Shown here piece after piece: positions 38,650 through 46,573 of a stretch of DNA of 64,000 nt (positions within the stretch are counted from its first letter, which is position 1; each line of letters begins with the position of its first letter). Under the pieces are notes generated by a model that was not told the DNA's origin, searched no databases, and saw nothing but the letters and a program-made list of their open reading frames with translations. The DNA lies in the IMG/VR virus record IMGVR_UViG_3300035180_001778, positions 286,470-350,469 of that record; one strand, 5' to 3'. The position numbers were made by a program, and so were the translations under genes. The DNA is from a virus.

Positions 38650-39069
38650 AGCAGCACCAGTGGGTCGTGTGCTTGATCACAACAGCGTCCCCCTGACCCA
38701 TATTCTGACAGTCCGGCTCGGACGAGGGCTTGTGGGGGCCTTCCAGCCCATCAAGACACACCCACTCCACTCCACTCCTTTCATGTCGTCACAGAAGGTG
38801 CCACCAGATGGAGCAGGCACCACGATCCAACTGGCGAGGAAGCAGGTAGGGTCACTCGCACCAGAGGGCCCACCACTGGAAGTCGAGCTGGACGAAGAGC
38901 TTGAAGTCGAGCTGCTCCCCACCGAAGCGCTCGACTGTGCTTCTTCGGCACACCCCCCGCCCACACCTTCGATCTTCAAACCAGCCCCCTCGGACTGGTA
39001 GTAGTTGTACTCACAACCAACCCCCAAGAGACTGAGGAGGCCGGCAACCGAGAGGATGACGTTCTTCAT
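38642..39069 (-). CDS. Predicted lipoprotein with Ser-rich linker, one homopolymer frameshift
   Basis: Signal peptide MKNVILSVAGLLSLLGVGC with lipobox LGVGC; Cys 19 would be lipidated. A Ser/Thr-rich linker (SSSTSSSSSSSTSSGG) precedes a Cys-rich domain. At the five-base run 38734-38738 the frame leaves APTS...; one extra base continues PSSEPDCQNMGQGDAVVIKH and HWCCFN to a stop at 38642. Linker style is common in myxobacterial lipoproteins. ATG 9 nt after GGTGTACT. Confidence 0.7.
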
Positions 39070-39111
39070 AGTTTCCATAGTACACCAACAACCCCCAAGA
39101 CGGAAATACAT

Positions 39112-39192
39112 TTAGGGGTCCTGAGATTCTTTTTTGGGGTGTGGGGTCGGGTAGGAGTTGGTCCGCGTGAACGTCTGGGCGTAGATGGCCAT
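39112..39192 (-). CDS. Mini-protein, 26 aa
   Basis: MAIYAQTFTRTNSYPTPHPK and six more residues. Supported by a perfect class A promoter with ATG 6 nt downstream. Function unknown. Confidence 0.5.
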   Translation of the reverse strand: MAIYAQTFTRTNSYPTPHPKKESQDP

Positions 39193-39198
39193 GGCTCT

Positions 39199-39226
39199 CC
39201 TACAAGAGCCGACCCTCTCGGATCAA
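39199..39226 (-). promoter_or_regulatory. Class A promoter for the 26-aa gene
   Basis: TTGATC, 16 bp, TGTAGG; 6 nt to ATG; its TGA is the stop of 39223-39462. Confidence 0.75.
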
Positions 39227-39462
39227 CCTTCGGACAACCCGTGGATCTCTTGCCCCATCCGACAGCCTTCGGGGTTGAGGCAGCTGGGGCAGTTCCCGTA
39301 CTTGGGAAGGTCGACGTACCCGCATCCGATGCAGACATGGTCGAGCAGCTCTTCGATGAAGAGCGCGACATGCTCGGGGGGCCACCCTCGCAGCTTGGAC
39401 ATGAGCAGAAGAACTTCGTCCTTCACTTCCCCTTCGGTCGGGATGAGCTTGTCTTCAGGCAT
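39223..39462 (-). CDS. Zinc-ribbon protein, 79 aa
   Basis: Helical first half (ELLLMSKLRGWPPEHVALFIEELL-like), then CIGCGY...CPSC, a rubredoxin-type zinc ribbon. ATG overlaps the upstream gene end. Coupled to the 2H phosphoesterase. Confidence 0.7.
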   Translation of the reverse strand: MPEDKLIPTEGEVKDEVLLLMSKLRGWPPEHVALFIEELLDHVCIGCGYVDLPKYGNCPSCLNPEGCRMGQEIHGLSEG

Positions 39463-39853
39463 TTTTCAGGTTTCCGATCGTGGTGTGGAAGCACTCCGCC
39501 CCATCCGGAGGCTTCGTGTACCAGTCCGAAGGGCTGAGTCCCAGCCATACTCGGATCCCTTGGAGCTGAGGGGAGTAGACGTTGAGCCAGTAGTAGACCT
39601 CTCCGACTTGCACCTCGGGGTCGTACTCGAATGGGATGGTCTTCCCTGCCAGGGACATGGAGCGAAACGAGAACGCCCCTTCGGCCCGCACGACCGTGAT
39701 ATGGGGCGCGAACCTCTGCTTGTTGAGCCTGATACTTTTGGGCGTCAGAGCCCTTGCCAGGGCGGTGATCTCGGGGTCTACAAGCAACACCAAGCGAGAC
39801 GTCCCGTCGAGCGAGATGCTGATTTCGATGGTGCCTTCGCTCTGGATCAGCAC
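39455..39853 (-). CDS. 2H phosphoesterase (LigT/2'-5' RNA ligase superfamily), 132 aa
   Basis: Two H-x-T motifs, APHITVVR (about residue 50) and CFHTTIGN (about 125), separated by about 70 residues, match the two-histidine active site. These enzymes cleave 2',5' or cyclic phosphodiesters. Phage members include RNA-repair ligase-like proteins and anti-CBASS cyclic-nucleotide hydrolases, so either role is possible. GTG start overlaps the upstream stop. Confidence 0.75.
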   Translation of the reverse strand: MLIQSEGTIEISISLDGTSRLVLLVDPEITALARALTPKSIRLNKQRFAPHITVVRAEGAFSFRSMSLAGKTIPFEYDPEVQVGEVYYWLNVYSPQLQGIRVWLGLSPSDWYTKPPDGAECFHTTIGNLKNA

Positions 39854-40032
39854 TTGGGGTCCTCAGACTTGGCGTGCTTCTCTTCCCAGTGCTTCGCGTA
39901 CTCCACACCCGACATGCTCTCTGCATCCTTGGGAGTGTGAAGCACGATGCGCTTCTTGCACACGGGGCAGGTAGCGACCACTTGCTTCTTCTTGTTGATG
40001 GAGCGCATCGCGTAGGGGATTCCGATACTCAT
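39847..40032 (-). CDS. C2H2-like zinc-finger protein, 61 aa
   Basis: CPVCKKRIVLHTP...HWEEKH gives a CxxC...HxxxxH finger within a basic 61-aa protein. Heads the three-gene operon to 39223. ATG 6 nt after a class A promoter. Confidence 0.75.
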   Translation of the reverse strand: MSIGIPYAMRSINKKKQVVATCPVCKKRIVLHTPKDAESMSGVEYAKHWEEKHAKSEDPKC

Positions 40033-40038
40033 GTCTCT

Positions 40039-40066
40039 CCTACAGGCTGAAGGCCTCGCCGATCAA
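40039..40066 (-). promoter_or_regulatory. Class A promoter for the 40032-39223 operon
   Basis: TTGATC, 16 bp, TGTAGG; 6 nt to ATG; supplies the TGA stop of 40063-40323. Confidence 0.8.
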
Positions 40067-40323
40067 CAGTCGCAGGGGTTCGATTGGATCAGAGGTGCGG
40101 GGACGTAGACCGGGAGCAGCTCGCCTTGGGTAGCCGCGAGGATGAAGCATTCGACTCGGCGCCAGGTGGCATCGGACTGGACATCCTTGACGGGCGTCTG
40201 GAGCTTGATCGCCGAGAAGTAGGCCACGGTGTACGTGTCACCTCCTCCAGGTCCCGTGCTGAGGCAGACGTCGATCGTGGGGTCTACTCCGACGAGCAGA
40301 GCGAGAAGGTCTTGGACTTTCAT
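40063..40323 (-). CDS. Hypothetical protein, 86 aa
   Basis: MKVQDLLALLVGVDPTIDVCLS...: resembles small phage proteins of the form 'VxDLLxxLxxxDPDxxV', found near tail and early genes. Ends SNPCDC. GAGG upstream. Confidence 0.65.
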   Translation of the reverse strand: MKVQDLLALLVGVDPTIDVCLSTGPGGGDTYTVAYFSAIKLQTPVKDVQSDATWRRVECFILAATQGELLPVYVPAPLIQSNPCDC

Positions 40324-40346
40324 ACCCAAGACCTCTCACAGAAAGT

Positions 40347-40703
40347 CTAGGGCTCGACGCTCATGGGGTGGTAGCTCCGCCAGAGCTTCCTCCAGGCGAT
40401 GTAACCCAGCGCGATCCCCACTCCAGCAATAGCGCTCCAGGCTCCCTTCAGAGCGAAGTACGTGAGCCAGCACAGCTCCTTCACCACGAAGAAGTACCAG
40501 TAGTGCCGAGCGCAGGGGACCGAGGGCTTCTCCCGAGCGGCGTCTTTCTCGGTCATCCGGTCGCCCATCGACGTGCAGACGTGACCACAGAAGACGGCCA
40601 CAGAACCGAACAGCTCGATGGGCTTCATGCCCGTCACGACCCACACGAGGAGCAGGACGGCCACGACGACGGCGTTCTCGAAGTGCCAGGTGCGGAGCTT
40701 CAC
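40347..40703 (-). CDS. Membrane protein with three hydrophobic segments, 118 aa
   Basis: Hydrophobic stretches at 11-25, 66-80 and 88-100, with Cys residues between. GTG start overlaps the upstream stop. Function unknown. Confidence 0.65.
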   Translation of the reverse strand: MKLRTWHFENAVVVAVLLLVWVVTGMKPIELFGSVAVFCGHVCTSMGDRMTEKDAAREKPSVPCARHYWYFFVVKELCWLTYFALKGAWSAIAGVGIALGYIAWRKLWRSYHPMSVEP

Positions 40704-40900
40704 GGTCCCTCGAAGCGGGCGAGGAGGATCTTCCGGGCTTCCACGATCACGTCCTCGATGTCCTCGCGGGTGATCTCACCCTTCGCGTAGGCGTTGGCGA
40801 TCAGGCTCGTGCCGGGGACGTTGAGGAGGGCCCCACAGGGGCCCTCCTCGGCCAAGATGTACTCACAGAGTTGGCGCTTCATCGGGTTCGAGAGAGGCAT
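40700..40900 (-). CDS. Hypothetical protein, 66 aa
   Basis: MPLSNPMKRQLCEYILAEEG..., ITREDIEDVIVEARKILL helix. AAGGAC before the ATG. Part of the 41167-40347 operon. Confidence 0.65.
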   Translation of the reverse strand: MPLSNPMKRQLCEYILAEEGPCGALLNVPGTSLIANAYAKGEITREDIEDVIVEARKILLARFEGP

Positions 40901-40912
40901 GATGCAGTCCTT

Positions 40913-41167
40913 TCAGCTCTTGGGAGTCCAGGGCTTGTTGCTCAGGGCTCGTTCGCGAAGATCGAAGCCAGAAGCCACGAGTTCTTTGCCGAGCGTGTTC
41001 GCGATGACGTCACGGTCCTCTTGACTCAGGCCGACACCCCAGGAGGTGACGGCTCCGCGTATACCCGAGAAGGAGATGTGCCCACCGCCTGCGTTGAACT
41101 CGGCGATGTGCTTGCGGGCCCCTTCGAGGCATTCCGCGATGAGAGTGTTTCGGTAGTTGGCATCCAT
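40913..41167 (-). CDS. Hypothetical protein, 84 aa
   Basis: MDANYRNTLIAECLEGARKHIAEF..., helical with a Gly-rich turn. ATG 6 nt after a class A promoter; heads the operon. Confidence 0.7.
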   Translation of the reverse strand: MDANYRNTLIAECLEGARKHIAEFNAGGGHISFSGIRGAVTSWGVGLSQEDRDVIANTLGKELVASGFDLRERALSNKPWTPKS

Positions 41168-41173
41168 GATGGG

Positions 41174-41201
41174 ACTACAGCGCGAGGGGCGTACCGATCA
41201 A
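41174..41201 (-). promoter_or_regulatory. Class A promoter for the 41167-40347 operon
   Basis: TTGATC, 16 bp, TGTAGT; 6 nt to ATG; its TGA ends 41198-41401. Confidence 0.8.
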
Positions 41202-41401
41202 CCTTGATATTTCTCGATGCTCTCGCGAGCTTTGACCTCCAGGGCATTCAGGTCGTTCTTGATGCCCTGGTAGAGTTCCCGCACATCAGGGTCGAGAAGG
41301 TCAACATCGGACTCATCGACGGGGTCGACCAAGGCTTCCAGAGCGAGATGCGCCACTTCGAGGACGGAACGGTGAGCGTTCCTACGTTGTCTGTCGGACA
41401 T
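41198..41401 (-). CDS. Acidic helical protein, 67 aa
   Basis: MSDRQRRNAHRSVLEVAHLALEALVD..., acidic helix, ends SIEKYQG at the TGA of the next TTGATC. Confidence 0.65.
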   Translation of the reverse strand: MSDRQRRNAHRSVLEVAHLALEALVDPVDESDVDLLDPDVRELYQGIKNDLNALEVKARESIEKYQG

Positions 41402-41403
41402 CT

Positions 41404-41658
41404 TCAACCTCCGCAGACCCGGCCGCGAGCCGTGATATAGGTGGTCCATCGGTACTGCTCCGAGCCATCCGGCATCATGACGATGCAGATCGAGCCCTCG
41501 TGCAGGACCTTCTTGATCTTGAACCCGTCGATGACGCGATCGGTCCCGTCCAGGTCCCCAACCAGGATGATCTGGCCCGCCTTGGGCTTGTCGCTTCGGC
41601 GGGCGATCGTCAGGTGCTCGTTGAGCGTCCACAGCGGGGCGATGTTGAGGGGGTGCAT
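41404..41658 (-). CDS. Hypothetical protein, 84 aa
   Basis: MHPLNIAPLWTLNEHLTIARRSDKPKAGQI..., a compact beta-rich domain (QIILVGDLDGTDRV, IKKVLHEGSICIVMM). Starts 1 nt after the upstream stop. Confidence 0.65.
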   Translation of the reverse strand: MHPLNIAPLWTLNEHLTIARRSDKPKAGQIILVGDLDGTDRVIDGFKIKKVLHEGSICIVMMPDGSEQYRWTTYITARGRVCGG

Positions 41659-41659
41659 G

Positions 41660-41908
41660 TCAGCCCTCGATGAGGACCATGGCCCGCGCGATCACGCGAT
41701 CCATGTGGGGCTCGAACTTCCAGCCCTTGGGGGCTCCGAACAGCTCGGGAGCGTCGCACGACGAAGAGTAGGTTGCTCCCCCGTCGTCGCGATTCTTGAG
41801 CGCAGCCAGGAACGTTGCCGCTCCCTCCACGTCGTCGAGAGCGAACGTCCCCATCGAATCCTCTCCGAACTCGATGACCAGCCGACCAGCTTCGATTGCG
41901 ATATACAT
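41660..41908 (-). CDS. Hypothetical protein, 82 aa
   Basis: MYIAIEAGRLVIEFGEDSMGTFALDDVEG..., alpha/beta. ATG 9 nt after a class A promoter; heads a three-gene unit. Confidence 0.7.
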   Translation of the reverse strand: MYIAIEAGRLVIEFGEDSMGTFALDDVEGAATFLAALKNRDDGGATYSSSCDAPELFGAPKGWKFEPHMDRVIARAMVLIEG

Positions 41909-41917
41909 GGTCCCCTC

Positions 41918-41945
41918 CCTACAGATCGAGCGCTTCTCGGATCAA
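41918..41945 (-). promoter_or_regulatory. Class A promoter for 41660-41908
   Basis: TTGATC, 16 bp, TGTAGG; 9 nt to ATG. Confidence 0.8.
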
Positions 41946-41949
41946 CCGA

Positions 41950-42456
41950 TTAGGCCGTCTCCAGGAGCTTCTTGACGCGAGCGATCTCTTCCGCCGAATG
42001 AACCACCCCACCCGCGTTGATGAGGAGGTACAGCTTGAGGACTTCGGCACGCGTCGCAAGGTTCATCACGCGCCAGTTGAACGACGGCCCTGAAGTGTAG
42101 TTGAGCTTGCCCTCGAACTCCGAGTAGAGCTTCCCGAACGCCGGGACCTCGTTCCGCATGAAGCCGAGGGCCGCAGACACGCGCTGGAGGCCGTCCACAA
42201 GCTCGTAGGGGCCTCTGTAGTCGCCCATCCATCCGGGACAGTTGGTCGTGATGTTCATCGAGGATTCGCCACCCATGAGGGCGTATTCGACGAAGGCCGT
42301 CTTCTGCTCCGGCGTCCAGACGTGGCCGCGCTGATAGTCCGGCTCCAGGTTGAGCGGTAGCTCCTTGTCCTTGTTGATCTGGTCTTCCAGATAGCGCCAA
42401 GAGACGTGGACCTGGTAGTGTGCTTTGGGGAACTGGGGGATCTCGGAGAACTTCAT
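41950..42456 (-). CDS. DUF262-like (GmrS N-terminal/ParB-fold) protein, 168 aa
   Basis: EPDYQRGHVWTPEQKTAFVEYAL and ELVDGLQRVSAAL match the YQR...W and DGxQR blocks of DUF262, the nucleotide-binding half of GmrSD-type restriction systems. The HNH half is missing from the chain, but an HNH gene lies two genes upstream in the same direction. Stand-alone versions are known in phages. ATG 6 nt after a class A promoter. Confidence 0.75.
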   Translation of the reverse strand: MKFSEIPQFPKAHYQVHVSWRYLEDQINKDKELPLNLEPDYQRGHVWTPEQKTAFVEYALMGGESSMNITTNCPGWMGDYRGPYELVDGLQRVSAALGFMRNEVPAFGKLYSEFEGKLNYTSGPSFNWRVMNLATRAEVLKLYLLINAGGVVHSAEEIARVKKLLETA

Positions 42457-42707
42457 GCCTCTCCTACAGAGGTCGGTCGGATGGGATCAACCGAATAAAT
42501 TCGGGAGTAGGTCGGGTCTTCCTCCCGACCACCTTTCACGGCAAAGCCGCGCTCTACCGCCTGTTCCAGAGCATACTCCGTCTCGTTCTCGTACATTTTC
42601 TCCCAGTCCTCCGTACTCTCGTCGAGAGCCTTTTGGATATCGTATGTGAGCATGGGCTCGACAGTGAGAACGTCGAGAATGAGACGGAGATTTCGCTCTG
42701 ATTTCAT
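42453..42707 (-). CDS. Small winged-helix-like protein, 84 aa
   Basis: LRLILDVLTVEPMLTYDIQKAL then a wing-like segment GFAVKGGREEDPTYSRIYSV. Its 3' end runs through the next promoter and overlaps the next ATG. ATG 6 nt after a class A promoter. Confidence 0.6.
   Translation of the reverse strand: MKSERNLRLILDVLTVEPMLTYDIQKALDESTEDWEKMYENETEYALEQAVERGFAVKGGREEDPTYSRIYSVDPIRPTSVGEA
42463..42490 (-). promoter_or_regulatory. Class A promoter for the DUF262-like gene
   Basis: TTGATC, 16 bp, TGTAGG; 6 nt to ATG. Confidence 0.8.
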
Positions 42708-43291
42708 GATCCTCCTACAAACGTAGGGTCATACCGATCAACCGACGCTTGGGTGATGGCTCGCGCCAGTTCAATTACTCTAGCCTGATCGAATGTGCCC
42801 TTGAGCCTGTTGACATCTTTGTGTAGCCACTGAACGTTGCCTACCTCGTATCCCTTGGCATTGTCCACACGATCCAGGGACGCAGTAGATTCTCCGTGCT
42901 TCTCACCGTGAACGCTTGCGGCGAAGCCGATATCAAGCCCAGACATCGCACAGCGCTTGTTCTGCGCTGACAGCAGTCCCAGGAGGTACTCTTTGGTGAC
43001 CCCCAGATCGAAGTAGATTCCGCGCTTGCTAGCGGATATTTGCAAGCGCCTCAGATAGTGGTGGGAGAGCTGGCCGTTGAGTTGCTTCGCCCGATTGGCG
43101 CACTCACGACACGACATCAGCGCCTTCTTGCCTTTCAGCCGAAATCCGATGACGTTGTACACTTTACCGCAGGCGCAAAGCACGTCCCATGTGGGGTGCT
43201 TTTGAACGTACCCAGCGTGTGTGTAGAGCTTGTCAGGACCTCTCGTCAAAACGAGAAGTTGGCCTGAAATGTAGCCTTCCTGTACTTCCAC
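42704..43291 (-). CDS. HNH endonuclease, 195 aa
   Basis: CACG...CREC zinc pair in the N-terminal half, then SLDRVDNAKGYEVGNVQWLH and KDVNRLKG, the HNH signature seen in phage free-standing endonucleases. GTG start with AAGG upstream; no class A promoter, unlike its neighbours, consistent with a mobile gene inserted into the array. Confidence 0.85.
   Translation of the reverse strand: MEVQEGYISGQLLVLTRGPDKLYTHAGYVQKHPTWDVLCACGKVYNVIGFRLKGKKALMSCRECANRAKQLNGQLSHHYLRRLQISASKRGIYFDLGVTKEYLLGLLSAQNKRCAMSGLDIGFAASVHGEKHGESTASLDRVDNAKGYEVGNVQWLHKDVNRLKGTFDQARVIELARAITQASVDRYDPTFVGGS
42714..42741 (-). promoter_or_regulatory. Class A promoter for 42453-42707
   Basis: TTGATC, 16 bp, TGTAGG; 6 nt to ATG; lies inside the 3' end of the HNH gene. 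Confidence 0.8.
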
Positions 43292-43360
43292 TGATTCACC
43301 TTGCTCCGAGCGTACCAGGGACTACAACTTCACGCAAGCAAAAGTTTCTCGACGCGGTTG

Positions 43361-43531
43361 TTACTTCTCGGCGCCCTCATCCCAAGAGATGCCGCAAGGG
43401 CAAGAGAAGTGGCCGCATCCGGGGTGACACTCCTTCATCTTCCGATGGTCGCAGAACGCCCCCCGAGGTGGGATGGCGAGCGTTCTGCGGGGCGGGTCGT
43501 CCTGGACGACCTCGATGATCGAAGGCTTCAC
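43361..43531 (-). CDS. Zinc-ribbon protein, 56 aa
   Basis: GTG start overlapping the upstream stop (GTGA). IPPRGAFCDHRKMKECHPGC and HFSCPCG give a CxH...CxxxC...CxC metal pattern. A 10-bp inverted repeat (CGCAGAACGC) lies in the gene. Confidence 0.65.
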   Translation of the reverse strand: MKPSIIEVVQDDPPRRTLAIPPRGAFCDHRKMKECHPGCGHFSCPCGISWDEGAEK

Positions 43532-43803
43532 GCTTGCACAAATCCCTGAGCGATCAGCGTTTTCCGTTCGACGCCATCAAAGACGGCGTCGAAGACGGTC
43601 AGGCTTTCGTCGAGCGTACCCGCTCGTTCCATGCCCGCATCGTCGTTGCCCCACACGGTGACGCGCCAGAGGTTCTTCGCATCCTTCACGACCGACACGG
43701 TCAGAGTGCCGTTCTCGTCCGTTTGGAAGTGGTGCATGTCGAAGTAGACCTGGACCTGGACTTTCTTCTCCTTGCGTTTCTTCTGGGCTCGAATCGGTTT
43801 CAT
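43528..43803 (-). CDS. Hypothetical protein, 91 aa
   Basis: Lys-rich start (KKRKEKKVQVQVYFDMHHF), then beta strands NGTLTVSVVKDAKNLWRVTVWG. Distantly like the GxYTL family by strand order. ATG 6 nt after a class A promoter. Confidence 0.7.
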   Translation of the reverse strand: MKPIRAQKKRKEKKVQVQVYFDMHHFQTDENGTLTVSVVKDAKNLWRVTVWGNDDAGMERAGTLDESLTVFDAVFDGVERKTLIAQGFVQA

Positions 43804-44086
43804 GCAGCTACTACAGCCGAGCGGAGCTTGTGATCAACACACGAATGCGTGTTCTTTGTCCCCGGATTCCCCGGCACACGGAACGAGGTGGTCACGGGCT
43901 TCATCTCGGGGCCCATCAGGATTTGGTGCCGAAGGCAGCCGCACTGATTGCACCACTCGTGGACATGAGCGCCTATGAATCGACTGCGCCCCCCTTGGGG
44001 ATCGTGCGGGCGTTTGTGACCAGGGTGTAGGCCTGCTTCTCCCAGATTTCTCGGTAGTCGACCTGCTCCCATTGATGCTCAGTCAT
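43800..44086 (-). CDS. Zinc-ribbon protein, one homopolymer frameshift
   Basis: MTEHQWEQVDYREIWEKQAY... ARTIPKGG, then a six-base G/C run (43989-43994) shifts the frame. One added base gives RSRFIGAHVHEWCNQCGCLR and on to 43800. CNQCGC plus His is a likely metal site. ATG overlaps the end of the gene upstream. Confidence 0.6.
43810..43837 (-). promoter_or_regulatory. Class A promoter for 43528-43803
   Basis: TTGATC, 16 bp, TGTAGT; 6 nt to ATG. Confidence 0.8.
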
Positions 44087-44405
44087 AGACTTCCTCGATC
44101 TGCGCGACCGTGATCCCCTTGACGATCGACCCGTCCTTCAGGCCGCCGTGGTCGTAGATGGGGTCGTTGTTGAGCGTGCCCGTCAAGAGGCCGCCTTCCA
44201 GGCACAGGACGAGCACCCACATGTGCTCGTTCCTGGAGACGCCGCCGTCGGTCTTGCCGACGAAGTTCATCTTGACGTACTTGCCGACGAAGCTCGTCGG
44301 GTCCTGTCCGACGAATCCGCCACCTCTGGGGGCGTGGGCTTCGCAGACGTTGCCGATGTTGCTGGCAGGTTCTTGGGCGGTGGTCGTGTAGGTGAGGGAC
44401 TTCAT
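44079..44405 (-). CDS. DUF2314-like protein, 108 aa
   Basis: KYVKMNFVGKTDGGVSRNEHMWVLVL, GTLNNDP and LKDGSIVKG with IEEVYD at the end follow the DUF2314 pattern (EHMWV, G-x-L-x-N-x-P, DG). Function of the family unknown. ATG 6 nt after a class A promoter. Confidence 0.65.
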   Translation of the reverse strand: MKSLTYTTTAQEPASNIGNVCEAHAPRGGGFVGQDPTSFVGKYVKMNFVGKTDGGVSRNEHMWVLVLCLEGGLLTGTLNNDPIYDHGGLKDGSIVKGITVAQIEEVYD

Positions 44406-44411
44406 CCTTGA

Positions 44412-44439
44412 CATACAAGCCGAGGACCAGCCGGATCAA
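44412..44439 (-). promoter_or_regulatory. Class A promoter for 44079-44405
   Basis: TTGATC, 16 bp, TGTATG; 6 nt to ATG; its TGA is the stop of 44436-44729. Confidence 0.75.
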
Positions 44440-44729
44440 CTCGGATCTCGCCAGCGGTTGGACTCGGGGACGAAGGACTCGACGACCTCTTCAGGGTTGA
44501 CCCTTTTCTTGGCGGGCCGTCGAGTCTCCGGGAGGTCGTACCAGGCGTGGACGGGGTTGGGCGAAGCGTAGAGCTGAATCATCCCTGTCTTGCCCACAGT
44601 CCACATCCGATACCCCCAGCGCTGGCATGTCGCACAGAGGTATCGGGTCACCTTGCGGTTGGAGGCGTCCGGCTGGATCTTCCAGTCGTGTGTGCAGGTT
44701 GTGGGGGTCGTTTCAGGCGTGACCCCCAA
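44436..44729 (-). CDS. Zinc-binding hypothetical protein, about 97 aa
   Basis: CTHDWK...YLCATCQRWGY suggests a zinc site. Start uncertain: an in-frame TTG lies 1 nt after GGTGTAAG, and no ATG or GTG is at the usual distance. Stop is the TGA of TTGATC. Confidence 0.6.
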   Translation of the reverse strand: MGVTPETTPTTCTHDWKIQPDASNRKVTRYLCATCQRWGYRMWTVGKTGMIQLYASPNPVHAWYDLPETRRPAKKRVNPEEVVESFVPESNRWRDPS

Positions 44730-44754
44730 CCTTACACCAGCAACCCCCAAAAGC

Positions 44755-45678
44755 TCAGACGAAGGAAAGCGCCGTCAGGGCCCGGCTAGAGAACTCGGGG
44801 GGCGTGGATGCGAGCATGGGGATCTCGACGAGCCGCGTGAACTTCAGGCTCTTGACGAGGGTGAGAATCTCGTATGGGCTGGAGTAGTGGAGAAGCGCGA
44901 AGACAGGGAAGGGCTCGACGAGCTTCCGGATCAGGATGGCACCCTGATCGTAGTAGTTGACGGCATTCCGGGCGCTCATGTCGCCGCCCGTCCACATGGT
45001 CCAAATCGCCTCTTTGCCATGGTACGCCGTCAGCAGGTCATCGAGAGCCAGCGCAATCCCATCCTTGGTCGGACAGGGATTCCAGTTCTCTTGCCAGCCC
45101 GTCTCATCTGCGCAGGACGCGGGCCCAGAGAACGCCCGCGGGTGGGTCTCATGAAGACCCACAGTTCGCCCGCAATGCGTACATGTGTGTACGACGAGAT
45201 TGACCGCCTTGAGGGACCCGTCGTCTTGTTCGACGTAGTTCTTCCCTCCCATGCGAGGTGTAGGCCCGGGGTCCTCGTGCATTCCCCCCGTCAGATGAGG
45301 GCTGAGAACATCCCAGTTGATGCTCTCAGGGATCTTCAGCGGATTATCGAGGCTCGCGATGTCCTCGTAATACAGGCTACCCATTTTATTCCACCACTTG
45401 TTGTGGAATAGCACGGTTCCGGCGGGTTCTCCGCCATAGCCACCCACGCTGGGCAGACCATCGGAGCGGGCTCCCCGGTAGCATCGGGTCCCCCAACGGA
45501 GGCCAAAGATGGGGAGAAGGCTGTCGATCTGCTTCTGGCGGTCATCTTCGTGGGTTGAGCCACACAGGAACGGTCCGCCAGGAAGCCGTGGATCGAGAGG
45601 GTCAATCCACCAGTAGGTGTTGCAGCCGGGGTGCGAGCACTTGACCTCGACAGTTCCCTTCGGGCGTAGATCATCCAT
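44755..45678 (-). CDS. Hypothetical multi-zinc protein, 307 aa
   Basis: CSHPGC...CGS and CTHCGRTVGLHE...C give two metal sites. A central WNPCPTKDG and C-terminal region with a long hydrophobic helix (FALLHYSSPYEILTLV) are unrecognised. The ATG at 45678 is 7 nt after GGGTGCAAC, a degenerate class B -10. Confidence 0.7.
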   Translation of the reverse strand: MDDLRPKGTVEVKCSHPGCNTYWWIDPLDPRLPGGPFLCGSTHEDDRQKQIDSLLPIFGLRWGTRCYRGARSDGLPSVGGYGGEPAGTVLFHNKWWNKMGSLYYEDIASLDNPLKIPESINWDVLSPHLTGGMHEDPGPTPRMGGKNYVEQDDGSLKAVNLVVHTCTHCGRTVGLHETHPRAFSGPASCADETGWQENWNPCPTKDGIALALDDLLTAYHGKEAIWTMWTGGDMSARNAVNYYDQGAILIRKLVEPFPVFALLHYSSPYEILTLVKSLKFTRLVEIPMLASTPPEFSSRALTALSFV

Positions 45679-45701
45679 AACCAAGGTTGCACCCGAGAGG
45701 T

Positions 45702-46139
45702 TTATCGCTTGATGTCTTCGGAGATGGGAGCGTTCGTGTGCGCCTTGCCGTCGAACTGCCGCAGCTTCTCGGGGTGCGGGGGGGCGTTCTCACCGTTGAT
45801 ACGCGAAACATCTGCGTACCTAAGCCCGGAGAACGAGAACTCCACACCATCCGTGGCGAGGGGAGAGGGCTTCACCATTCGAGCGAGGATCCGCTGGAGA
45901 GCGCCGATGGTCCATTCGACGACGGGGCCCCCGAGCGGGAAGCTTGCCCGCACAGAGTGGCCGAAGCTGGACAGGACAGCCTCGAACTCCCATTTCTTGG
46001 AAATGTGGGAGGTAGTTGACCCGTCCTTCTTCGCCAGGACGGGCGACTCCCAAGTATGGGTTTGCTCGACGATGTTGAGGGTCAAACCTCCATTGTGAAT
46101 GTGGAAGTACGAGGATTCGATGATGTTGGAGCTTTTCAT
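45702..46139 (-). CDS. Hypothetical protein, 145 aa
   Basis: MKSSNIIESSYFHIHNGGLTLNIVEQTHTW..., beta-rich. ATG 7 nt after GGTGTAGA. Confidence 0.7.
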   Translation of the reverse strand: MKSSNIIESSYFHIHNGGLTLNIVEQTHTWESPVLAKKDGSTTSHISKKWEFEAVLSSFGHSVRASFPLGGPVVEWTIGALQRILARMVKPSPLATDGVEFSFSGLRYADVSRINGENAPPHPEKLRQFDGKAHTNAPISEDIKR

Positions 46140-46158
46140 CCCCCGCTCTACACCGATG

Positions 46159-46535
46159 TCAGCCCGCGTCGACCGAGCGGAACTCCGGTTCGTCGATCTC
46201 CCTGCGAAGCTCGGCCATCTGCTCCGGAGTCACTGCTTTCGCTACCCGCTTGCAGAACCCCCAAATGGCGAGGTCCCCCGTGTCGTCGGGAGCTTCGGCC
46301 ACGGAAGGTTCCATGAGGTCCACCACAAGCCCCAGGGTGTGCTTGTAGATGTCACGCTCGCTGCTCTGCCCGGAGATGCTGCCCGAGGGCATGTCGGGGT
46401 CAGATGCCACGCTCGCGTCAGGAATGAAGCTCGTGAACTCGATGTAGGGGGCGTCGTCGCTTGTGGTGCATGATCGTTCTCCTTCTGCGGGGCTGGCGTC
46501 ACCAGCGCGGTCAGGAAGAACGTTTTCGTGGACAT
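46159..46535 (-). CDS. Hypothetical protein, about 125 aa, one frameshift
   Basis: MSTKTFFLTALVTPAPQKEND... HAPQATT, then coding continues in another frame from SDDAPYIEFTSFIPDASVAS to SVDAG at 46159; the shift is near 46460-46475 in an ACGACG stretch. Class B-type promoter with GGTATA in place of GGTGTA, 8 nt before the ATG. Confidence 0.55.
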
Positions 46536-46573
46536 GGGGAGCCTCTATACCAAGGAGGCCCCTCTGTCCAGAA

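Noticed and set aside
40073-40092. T-arm-like ggggttcgattgg as a second tRNA
   Set aside because: No flanking stems pair; it lies in the end of a coding sequence.
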